DNA from: Clostridia bacterium
GTDB lineage: Bacteria > Bacillota > Sulfobacillia > DUSP01
Assembly: GCA_012842575.1 (NCBI GenBank)
Contig: DUSP01000133.1
Span: forward strand, 1-33,162
Length of the DNA: 33,162 nucleotides
Direction: 5' to 3'
Shown here: positions 16,620-24,521 of the stretch, one piece after another
Position numbering within the stretch: position 1 is the stretch's first letter
Layout: the number at the start of each line of letters is the position of its first letter
The notes under the pieces: model-generated
Databases searched by the model: none
The model's input: the letters and a program-made list of their open reading frames with translations, nothing else
Told to the model about the DNA's origin: nothing
Program-made: the position numbers and the translations under genes

Positions 16620-17022
16620 TGCTTATGCCATCCTTTGCTGGATGCAAGGAGAGTCTGGAGCAAATCACGTGGAGGACATCCTGGCATCGGCGGAAAAAGA
16701 AGAGGTCGAAGTTTACGTATCGGTTATCAACCTTGGCGAAGTGTACTATCGACTGGCAAAAAGCCGGCAACGCGAAAAAGCGTCGTCTTTCTTGATGGAC
16801 GTCAAACGCAAGACCTTCCCCTGGAAAGCGGCCCCAATAACCAATACCCGTGTGTGGGTCGCGGCGAAGCTGAAGGCAGAACTCCCTCTTTCTTATGCTG
16901 ATGCGTTTGCAGTAGGACTCGCTCAGGAACTCTCTGCCGAGCTGGTCACCGGAGACCCCGAAATACTGGCAGTGCAAGACAAGATCGGGGTTTCACTCGA
17001 CTCGGTACTGGCGGCGCGTTAG
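16603..17022 (+). CDS. PIN-domain toxin (VapC-like, second pair)
   Basis: MRKVLDAYAILCWMQGE..SVINLGEVYYRLAK..LSYADAFAVGLAQ..LVTGDPEILAVQ; overlaps its antitoxin by 17 nt. Confidence 0.87.
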   Translation: MRKVLDAYAILCWMQGESGANHVEDILASAEKEEVEVYVSVINLGEVYYRLAKSRQREKASSFLMDVKRKTFPWKAAPITNTRVWVAAKLKAELPLSYADAFAVGLAQELSAELVTGDPEILAVQDKIGVSLDSVLAAR

Positions 17023-17063
17023 GAGGTCATAGAGTGGCCGCAAGGGTTCCAGGCTAAACCATG

Positions 17064-18605
17064 CTATACCCGCATCTGCTTCCAGTGTCCTGCGCGGAAA
17101 CGTCTGGACAATACAAGGGACCTCGACATCTGGTCGAGATCGAGAGCGATCCAGGCGCCGACCAGCCCCCAGCCGAATGCGTTGATGAAGAGTATGGCGA
17201 GGAGGAGACGTACTCCCCACACCCCGACGGCCGTCGAATAAAGCGGCCACTTGGTATCCCCCGCTCCCCTCAGTGCGCCCGCCAATATGAACTGTGTAGA
17301 CTGGGATGGTTGAGCGAGGGCGTAGATCTTCAATATAAGCGCGGTATCGGCGATTACTACCGGGTCCTTTATATATAGCCAGGTTATCTGGCGGCCGAAG
17401 GCGAAGAGAATGGCAGCTGTTATACCCCCTACTATTAAACCGAGCCTATGCGTCTCACGAGCGCACGTTTCCGCTTCGGCGGGATCGTCGGCTCCGAGGC
17501 TCTGCCCGACTAGGGTAGTCGCCGCTATCGAAAACGCTTGCCCGGGTAGGAACGTCAAAGACAGCACGTTGAGCCCTATTTGGTGAGATGCGAATATTGC
17601 GGTTCCAAGGCCTGCCACCACTCGCGCGTAAAGCACGTGTCCCCCACGCATCACGAACTGCTCGAGCGCTGCTGGCCAGCCCACACGCCAGATCCTCGAG
17701 AGCATGCTCCTGTCCGGCCTCCAACCGCCTGGGGTGGCCAACCGAATCCCGCGCCTTCCGTTAATTGCGATGGGTATGAAAAGCAGTGTCGCAATACCGC
17801 GCGAGGCGGTCGTGGAAAGCCCCGCACCGAATACGCCCAATGCAGGCATGCCAAACTTCCCAAAAATCAGGGCGTAATTTCCAAAAATGTTAAGAATGTT
17901 GGCGAGTCCGTTTACGATCATGGGTGTTCTCGTATCACCGGCGCCTCTTAAGGCCGCGGCGATACTCATACCGATACAGTTGAATATGATGCCGCCGGCG
18001 ACCACCTGGAAGTAACCTACACCGGCCTTCATCACATCGGGATCCGCCCCCATGAACTTCAACACGTATGGGGCGCCTATCACGCTCCCGCCGCTTATTA
18101 TGATGCCCAAGACGAGACTCACGAGGAGGCTTTGTTTGGCCGCGGCGTTCGCGCTATCAAAGCTCCGAGCTCCTATACTCTGGGCAACGACGGCGGTGGT
18201 TCCGACGTTGAGGGCCATGAATACCGACTGCAGGAAGAGCATCGGTTGAATCGTGAGACCGACGGCGGCGATTGCCGCAGCTCCGAGTTGGCCCACCATC
18301 ATCATGTCGACGATGGAGACGAAACTCATCAGAAACATCTCGCCGAGGGCGGGTGCCGTCAACGTGAATACGCGCTTCCGTATCTCGCTGCGGGTTCGAG
18401 GCAACGGCTCGCTTTGAACGCGAGCAGACGTAGCAGGCGTATTCGACAGTTCGACCGCTTGCGATATGCTGTGCTGGTGGTCTTCGTGATGGTCGTTTCT
18501 ATCCAGGTGAGGATCGCGACTTTGGCGGATATTCTTAGGCTCAGTCGCTTCGGGCTCGCTCAGGCTACCGCCTTCGCCTTCCGCGGAAGTTATTACGTCT
18601 CCCAA
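17064..18605 (-). CDS. MATE-family multidrug/Na+ efflux protein
   Basis: 513 aa polytopic protein; RGAGDTRTPMIVNGLANILNIFGNYALIFG and LRGAGDTKWPLY repeats, MMMVGQLGAAAIAAVGL; typical MATE two-fold architecture. Confidence 0.93.
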   Translation of the reverse strand: MGDVITSAEGEGGSLSEPEATEPKNIRQSRDPHLDRNDHHEDHQHSISQAVELSNTPATSARVQSEPLPRTRSEIRKRVFTLTAPALGEMFLMSFVSIVDMMMVGQLGAAAIAAVGLTIQPMLFLQSVFMALNVGTTAVVAQSIGARSFDSANAAAKQSLLVSLVLGIIISGGSVIGAPYVLKFMGADPDVMKAGVGYFQVVAGGIIFNCIGMSIAAALRGAGDTRTPMIVNGLANILNIFGNYALIFGKFGMPALGVFGAGLSTTASRGIATLLFIPIAINGRRGIRLATPGGWRPDRSMLSRIWRVGWPAALEQFVMRGGHVLYARVVAGLGTAIFASHQIGLNVLSLTFLPGQAFSIAATTLVGQSLGADDPAEAETCARETHRLGLIVGGITAAILFAFGRQITWLYIKDPVVIADTALILKIYALAQPSQSTQFILAGALRGAGDTKWPLYSTAVGVWGVRLLLAILFINAFGWGLVGAWIALDLDQMSRSLVLSRRFRAGHWKQMRV

Positions 18606-18768
18606 AATAAATCACCTAAACGCATTCTACTGAGTTAAGACGTGGTCGTCAACAGGAGTTTGGCCTTGCATCGGTGCATTTGCTGTTCGGAGGCTTTGGG
18701 ACCTACGTTTACTCGCTCGATGCGGACCCGGAGTTGGCCGTCTTTAGCTGCGCCTTCGAATATACCAT

Positions 18769-18821
18769 CGGATATATCACGGATATATCGGATATATCAC
18801 GGATATATCACAGATACATCA
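18769..18821. repeat. Tandem ~11-bp repeats with GATATATC palindromic core
   Basis: CGGATATATCA / CGGATATAT / CGGATATATCA / CGGATATATCA / CAGATACATCA, head to tail. Confidence 0.8.
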
Positions 18822-18833
18822 TAAAGTAAAATA

Positions 18834-18858
18834 TGGATCCCGAACTAGTCGGGATCCA
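18834..18858 (-). terminator. Rho-independent terminator on the minus strand
   Basis: Perfect 10-bp stem TGGATCCCGA / TCGGGATCCA with 5-nt loop; on the minus strand it is followed by TATTTTACTTTAT. Confidence 0.65.
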
Positions 18859-18956
18859 CGGCGGGTCTTGGGTGATTTGCTTATCCTCGTTCCAAGGGAA
18901 TTTGAAGGTGCTCGGCGCTCATGACTCGGTTCTGCTTCAAGCCCTCAGGGTTCATT

Positions 18957-19064
18957 TCACTTCTGGCCCAGGATCGGGATGAAGAAGAACAAGAACAGAG
19001 GCAGGAGCACGATGATGAGGAGGATGATTATCCACCACCAAATCGTTCCGCTGACTTCAGGCAT
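18957..19064 (-). CDS. Small single-pass hydrophobic peptide (35 aa), not in the ORF track
   Basis: Minus strand AAGGAGG-TATAGTCA-ATG; translation MPEVSGTIWWWIIILLIIVLLPLFLFFFIPILGQK*; followed ~100 nt downstream by a terminator. Confidence 0.65.
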   Translation of the reverse strand: MPEVSGTIWWWIIILLIIVLLPLFLFFFIPILGQK

Positions 19065-19508
19065 TGACTATACCTCCTTCCACTTACTACCCACTCACTA
19101 CCGAGGGGACCCTCGTGCCGGCAATCCCGGCGTTCGTGCCAGGGAGAGCCCCTTCCATTTGCCCGGAGGTCTAGTTTACGGTGCTCAGTTTCGGGGACTC
19201 TGCCGGTTTCGGGATCAGCCCTCGTTTACGGTGTCATAGTATTCAGGATCAAAACGGTTTGTGAACATAAATGAAAGGTTTCTCTTCCTGAGTTGCATTT
19301 CAATCTTATGACACCAACCTCATGTACGCTGCATAACATAGTCTAGGTTTGAACGGAGTTCCTACAGAGTTCACGTAGAATTCGCACGATCTTTCAAAGT
19401 AGCATCGGACGCGCTCTCATCTCACGAGGAAGTTCCAACGGCTGTCCACTAGGGAGTTCCAGCGGAAAATCCCAAGGAAGAAGTTTCAGGGAAGGGAGGG
19501 TATCGAAT

Positions 19509-20870
19509 ATGACACTCGCAGTCCTCGCATACGTACTATTGCTCGAGGCGGGGCTCATTCTGTCGACGACATGCCGTGGTGCGGGATCAATTGGTGGCTC
19601 AGACGACGCGCGTAGTAGATCCGGATCCGACGGCCAAGGCGGGAAAGGTGGTGCCCCCGGCCGTCCAGTATGGCCAGCACCTCGGATCGGCTTCCCGCGC
19701 GGCCCGGGGGGAGGAGGATCGTCGAAAAGGGAAACGCAATCCAAAAAGCCGGTACGAAAGATAATCACCTTTAAACCAGGCGTAAGTGCCCTTGAGTACA
19801 ATACGATCCTTGAGAGTGTAGGGGGGAAACTCGTCAAAGAGTTGCCCTTTGTCGACTCCATCGTGGTGGAGTTCCCACCTGAGGCGGCCGAGGGAGAAGA
19901 GCTGCAGCAGATCCTTTCTTCCGATAACGTCATTGCCGTCGAGGACGATTACGAAGTGCAATTACTCTGCTTCTTCCGCTCGTCTTTGAACTACGACCGA
20001 CAGGTGGTACCGTGGGGTGTGAAAAGGATCGGCGCCCCGGATGCATGGCAGGTAGGAACCGGAAAGGGCGTCAAGGTCGGTGTCGTAGATACGGGAGTCG
20101 ATACCGGCCATCCCGACCTGAAGCAGAACGTCAAAGCGGCAGTGGATGTAACCGGGTCAGGCAGCGGCATGGACTATCACGGCCACGGTACCCATGTGGC
20201 AGGAACCATAGCTGCCGTGAATAACGAAATAGGGGTCGTTGGTGTAGCGCCCGAGGCCGAGATCTACGCGGTCCGAGCCTTCGATAGATATGGTCGTGCT
20301 CAGATTTCGACCATAGTGGAAGGCGTAAGGTGGTGCGTGGAAAATGGTATGCACGTGGTCAACATGAGCTTTGGTTCCAAGGATGAAAGCACCGCTCTCA
20401 GGATGGCCATCGATAAAGGGTTGGCAAAAGGCATGATCTTTGTGGCGGCTGCAGGGAATAGCGGGCGCGACAACTCCGTGGTGTTCCCGGCCCGTCATCC
20501 CGGTGTGGTGGCGGTGTCGGCCATCTCCGAAAACGACCGGATCGCGAGCTTCTCCAGCAGGGGTCCCGAAGTGGACGTCACGGCCCCCGGCGATAAGATC
20601 GTGTCGACGTATAAGAATGGCGGTTACAAGAGCATGAGTGGCACGTCCATGGCGACGCCGCACGTCACCGGCGCAGTAGCTGTAATTCTTTCTGCCAATC
20701 CCGGTATTACGTCAAGGGGCGTACTCGCAAAGCTCATGGAAGGCGCCGTGCGGCTACCGGGGCTCAGCCGCAACGAGCAGGGTTCCGGGCTGGTGGATGT
20801 GTCGCGCAGCGTTGGCGCGAGTCCCGAAAAGAAGGAAGCCGGGGCGGAAGACAAAGCGATTCCGGCATGA
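19509..20870 (+). CDS. Subtilisin-like S8 serine protease with I9-like propeptide
   Basis: Catalytic motifs VVDTGVDTGHPDL, HGHGTHVAGTIA, SGTSMATPHVTG; N-terminal signal-like segment and Gly-rich linker; GGGAGGG RBS. Confidence 0.93.
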   Translation: MTLAVLAYVLLLEAGLILSTTCRGAGSIGGSDDARSRSGSDGQGGKGGAPGRPVWPAPRIGFPRGPGGGGSSKRETQSKKPVRKIITFKPGVSALEYNTILESVGGKLVKELPFVDSIVVEFPPEAAEGEELQQILSSDNVIAVEDDYEVQLLCFFRSSLNYDRQVVPWGVKRIGAPDAWQVGTGKGVKVGVVDTGVDTGHPDLKQNVKAAVDVTGSGSGMDYHGHGTHVAGTIAAVNNEIGVVGVAPEAEIYAVRAFDRYGRAQISTIVEGVRWCVENGMHVVNMSFGSKDESTALRMAIDKGLAKGMIFVAAAGNSGRDNSVVFPARHPGVVAVSAISENDRIASFSSRGPEVDVTAPGDKIVSTYKNGGYKSMSGTSMATPHVTGAVAVILSANPGITSRGVLAKLMEGAVRLPGLSRNEQGSGLVDVSRSVGASPEKKEAGAEDKAIPA

Positions 20871-20961
20871 ACAACCACTGTTTTTTGCACGTGGACTTGC
20901 CCACGGGGCCGTAGACTACGGGTCATGAATGAAATCGTGTAATAACGGGAGGCGCTTCGGG

Positions 20962-21516
20962 TTGGAAAACGACATCGAAAGACTCCGCAGGAGCATATAT
21001 GAGTATGCAGCGCGGGAGTTGGCCGCCAAGGAGCGAAAGGCTGGTGCGAAAGGCCCGGAGGAAGGGGCGCCGGGCGGTGTAAGGCAAGGTATGGCAGGCG
21101 GCGTGAGACAAGGTACCCCAAGTGACGCAAGAGAAGGTATGGCGGGATGCGCCGCCGAGGCAGAAGCGACAGTCAAAACCACCGCCACCGCAGGGGGTGG
21201 GAGATCTGCTATGTCCGGCGACGCTGTCGCGGGGATGGGGACCCAAATCGGGCGTATATTGGCTGATGCGGGCATTACCGTCGATAACCCGGACCGGCTT
21301 AAGGAGCTCGTGAACCAAATGGGCTTCGATCCTCAAATGCTCAATGACCCCCAAGCGTTAAAGGCAATGGCCGAACAGATGACTTCACACATGAGCCCCG
21401 AGATAAAAGCGTCCTTGGCCGAGATGGCAAAGGCCGTTATAGCCGACCTAGGTGCATCGGGTATTCCTCCGGAAATACAAAGCTTTCTTGACTCGTGGGG
21501 CACGAAGAAGCGTTAG
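20962..21516 (+). CDS. Hypothetical protein with low-complexity linker and helical C-terminus
   Basis: TTG start after GGGAGGCG; LENDIERLRRSIYEYAARELAAKERK..GGVRQGMAGGVRQG..; helical region GTQIGRILADAGITVDNPDRLKELVNQMGFDPQML. Confidence 0.55.
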   Translation: MENDIERLRRSIYEYAARELAAKERKAGAKGPEEGAPGGVRQGMAGGVRQGTPSDAREGMAGCAAEAEATVKTTATAGGGRSAMSGDAVAGMGTQIGRILADAGITVDNPDRLKELVNQMGFDPQMLNDPQALKAMAEQMTSHMSPEIKASLAEMAKAVIADLGASGIPPEIQSFLDSWGTKKR

Positions 21517-21581
21517 AAGAAGCGTATTAGGAGAAAGGCAGAAGAAGCGTTAGAAGCAAGGCAGCATTGGGGGTAATGGCA

Positions 21582-21610
21582 TCACCCCGGGCTCACACGT
21601 CCCGGGGTGA
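21582..21610. terminator. Strong inverted repeat between convergent genes
   Basis: TCACCCCGGG - 9-nt loop - CCCGGGGTGA; weak T-tract (TTGTGT) on the + side. Confidence 0.5.
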
Positions 21611-21646
21611 TTGTGTCGAACGGTTCCGTGACGGATCGGAATGCCG

Positions 21647-22651
21647 TCATTGAACAGAAGATTGGTTAGAGGAAAGAGGCTGTTTGAGTCCACCCCTGAG
21701 CGACTGAGCTATCATCTTGGCAGTGAACTGCTGGAACTCGGGTGTCTTGAAGAGGCTCCACATGAGACGGAGCATGGCGGGATCAAGGCCGGCCACCTTA
21801 GAACCTTGAGATCCAGGGGCGCCCCCTGTTTCAGGGCCACTGCCAAGCCCCGTCGCGTCCCCGCCCCCTGGGCTACTTCCTGCCGCTTGTTCTTCCACTT
21901 CTATTTCACGCTGTAGTTCCTCGCGAACGCGCCTGACCAGGTTCCCAAGAACCTCGGCCCCGGAATCGGTGGTTTCCAGCAAGCGGAAAAGCGACTGAAT
22001 AAATCCTCTCACTTTGTCGATAAAATTTTCGATGGTACCGTCAAGGATAGCTTGCGAAATCTCGGCTTGAATGGCGGAACCCAAGGTTACGCGGATTTTC
22101 TTAGAACCGTCCCCGTCGCCCGGCGCGCTGGTCTGATGCGTATTGGTCCCCTCATGGTCAGGTCCTACCCGGCCCATCGGCGACGCTTCAGGGATTGCAG
22201 GGACGCCCCTTTCCGGAGGGATGATACCGGAGTCTTGTGGTTCCGCGTGCGATGAAGACCCCTCGGCGGCGCGGCGAGCGTAAGCGGCGGCCTCTGTGCT
22301 GGCCTCGACGGCGGCCTCGGTATTGGAGGGCTCGAAGCCTACGTCGATTACGTGTTTGTCATTCACGGGCCGCGCGTAACCCGACGGGAGATGCTGTTCC
22401 CCGGCACCCCTCGGGGTTTCTATGTGATCCGTGCTGTGGCTTTGGCCGGGATCCCCATCCCCGGACGACGGGGAACTTTCATCCGGCGCGCGTTCCGGTG
22501 GTGAATGCTGCCCGTGGTTTTGAATGCTTTCATCTGTTTCCGAACGGCTCAGTTCCCTTTGGCGGCGCTGTGTCATACCGTATCCGTACCCCCGGCCCGA
22601 GGGAAACAAAGAGCCCCCCCTTGAAGACCCAGAGGTTATGGTCATAATCAC
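21647..22651 (-). CDS. Hypothetical low-complexity protein with helical core
   Basis: 334 aa; hydrophilic N-terminal half, then VTLGSAIQAEISQAILDGTIENFIDKVRGFIQSLFRLLETTDSGAEVLGNLVRRVREELQREIEVEEQ and LDPAMLRLMWSLFKTPEFQQFTAKMIAQSL; AAAGGGG upstream. Confidence 0.55.
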   Translation of the reverse strand: MIMTITSGSSRGGSLFPSGRGYGYGMTQRRQRELSRSETDESIQNHGQHSPPERAPDESSPSSGDGDPGQSHSTDHIETPRGAGEQHLPSGYARPVNDKHVIDVGFEPSNTEAAVEASTEAAAYARRAAEGSSSHAEPQDSGIIPPERGVPAIPEASPMGRVGPDHEGTNTHQTSAPGDGDGSKKIRVTLGSAIQAEISQAILDGTIENFIDKVRGFIQSLFRLLETTDSGAEVLGNLVRRVREELQREIEVEEQAAGSSPGGGDATGLGSGPETGGAPGSQGSKVAGLDPAMLRLMWSLFKTPEFQQFTAKMIAQSLRGGLKQPLSSNQSSVQ

Positions 22652-23105
22652 ACACCCCTTTTGTCGGCGCTGTTGGTTTGGTGCGATTGATCATTACTGG
22701 TATCGCGGAGCTTTCTGGCCTCCTGTTGCGGCTGTTGCTTTACACGATCGTACCCTCGTTGTGGTCGCACTCTCGTCCTTTGCGGGTTTTGTCGATTATC
22801 TGGGTTGCAACATCAGGATATGCAGTTAAGAGTCAGGCGGTGTAGGTAGGGTGTGGGGTAAAGCGGGAATGGCACCTTATTGCGGATTCTAAAAAGAGTT
22901 GTAGAAAGGAATTTCTGTCGCGGGGAAGAAAAAAGTTAACGGCAGTGCATGATTGTAGGCCTTGTTGCAGGTCGGGCCGTGCGTTGCGAAAATTCGCTGT
23001 TCCTTACTTTTCTTTTTCTCGATAATAGTGCAAAGCGGCCTGCGCGTGTGGGCGTGTTTGTATCCTTAGTTTTTATTCTTCGCGATGCTACCAGGAGGTA
23101 TCAAG

Positions 23106-24413
23106 TTGACAGAACGGGTTTGGGACTCTAGGGGCGATTCCGAGGAGATAAACTTAAGGGACTATGTGGAGGTTCTTTTAAGGGGTAAGTGGATCATCGC
23201 GATCATAACCGTGATTGCCATATTGACCAGCGCTTTCGTGAGCTTCTTCGTGTTGGAGCCGGTATATGAGGCCAAGGCCACTATCATGGTGAAGCAACCC
23301 AATCTGGGGAGCGGCGGGCAGGCAGAGAAAGACCTCGCGCGCCTCGTGGGCGAGATGGGGATTTACCCTCAGATGGCGCTTGAGACGTATAGAAGTCAAG
23401 TCCGGAATTCAGAGGTCCTGTCGAATGTGAAATATAGGCTTAACTTAGACATGTCCTTGCACAGCCTCAGAGAGAGCATAGATGCCGAAGTCATAAAGGA
23501 TAGCAATCTGATCCGAATTACCGTAAGGAGCTCTGACCCGGATAAGGCTGCAACCATAGCGAACACCTTGGCCGACGAGTACATGAAGTTCATCGATAAG
23601 ATGAACGTCGACCAGATATCGCGGACCAGAGCCGTTCTGGCAGAGCAGGCCGCTACAGAAAAGAAAAACCTCGACCGGACTCTCTCGGAGCTGAAAGCCT
23701 TAGTCATGTCGTCCAGGAGCGCGGATGAAATCAGGCGCGAGATCGAGGCCTTGACGACGCTGCTCACCGATTACAAGTCCCGAATGAGGCAAATCGAAGT
23801 CGAAATGGCCGCCATTTCGGCGCGAATAACGGAGGCAAGGCAACAACTGGCCAACACACCTGACGTGATAGCGACGGAGAAGTCCCTCCTCGAAGACCCG
23901 TTTCTCGGGGAAGTCGTATCCGATTCCACAGGACAGAAGGCCAAAGACTTGGCGGGCCTCAAATTCGAATCGGAAGAGCTCAATCCGGTCGCCTCAACTT
24001 TGAAAGAGAAGCTGGCCGAAGACGAGATAGAACTTTCCGGACTCAAAGGAACGGCGCGGAAGCTTCAGCAAGCCATCTTGAAGCTCGAGAAAGAATTGGA
24101 GAGTCTACGAAAGGATCTAATCGAGGCTGAGACGAGGGAGCGCGAACTCACCGAAAAGGCAAAGATTTATGAAGATGCCTACCTCAGCTTCTCAAGCCAA
24201 GAAGAGCAGGCTCGTATCGCCGAAGCAACGAGGTTAGGCGAAAAGACCCTTACCCTAATTGAAGAAGCCATTCCGCCCGTTCAACCGGTAAAACCCAGAA
24301 AAATGCTGAACATCGCGGTCGCGGGGGTGCTCGGGGTCATGGTCGGGGTGTTTACGGCGTTCTTTGCGGAATTCTGGAGGACAAGCACGCCGAGCCGGCC
24401 TCTTGCGGAATGA
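23106..24413 (+). CDS. Wzz/GumC-like polysaccharide chain-length/export protein
   Basis: TTG start after CAGGAGGTATCAAG; INLRDYVEVLLRGKWIIAIITVIAILTSAFVSFFVLEPVYEAKATIMV, long coiled coil, C-terminal TM (KPRKMLNIAVAGVLGVMVGVFTAFFAEF). Confidence 0.88.
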   Translation: MTERVWDSRGDSEEINLRDYVEVLLRGKWIIAIITVIAILTSAFVSFFVLEPVYEAKATIMVKQPNLGSGGQAEKDLARLVGEMGIYPQMALETYRSQVRNSEVLSNVKYRLNLDMSLHSLRESIDAEVIKDSNLIRITVRSSDPDKAATIANTLADEYMKFIDKMNVDQISRTRAVLAEQAATEKKNLDRTLSELKALVMSSRSADEIRREIEALTTLLTDYKSRMRQIEVEMAAISARITEARQQLANTPDVIATEKSLLEDPFLGEVVSDSTGQKAKDLAGLKFESEELNPVASTLKEKLAEDEIELSGLKGTARKLQQAILKLEKELESLRKDLIEAETRERELTEKAKIYEDAYLSFSSQEEQARIAEATRLGEKTLTLIEEAIPPVQPVKPRKMLNIAVAGVLGVMVGVFTAFFAEFWRTSTPSRPLAE

Positions 24414-24502
24414 GGAAGAGTTTCGATAAATCCCATTACCGGACTCCGCCCTTCTACCGCCGCTAGCTTGCGGAATTAGGAAACAGTTCCACAAATCCGA
24501 TT
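24403..24502 (+). repeat. Imperfect direct repeat (two ~35-bp copies, 65 bp apart)
   Basis: TTGCGGAATGAGGAAGAGTTTCGATAAATCCCATT (24403-24437) and TTGCGGAATTAGGAAACAGTTCCACAAATCCGATT (24468-24502). Confidence 0.55.
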
Positions 24503-24521
24503 GGAGATAGGGGTCAAATAG

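Noticed and set aside
18769-18821. Possible CRISPR array
   Set aside because: Units are 11 bp with no spacers and no cas genes nearby; treated as a tandem repeat.
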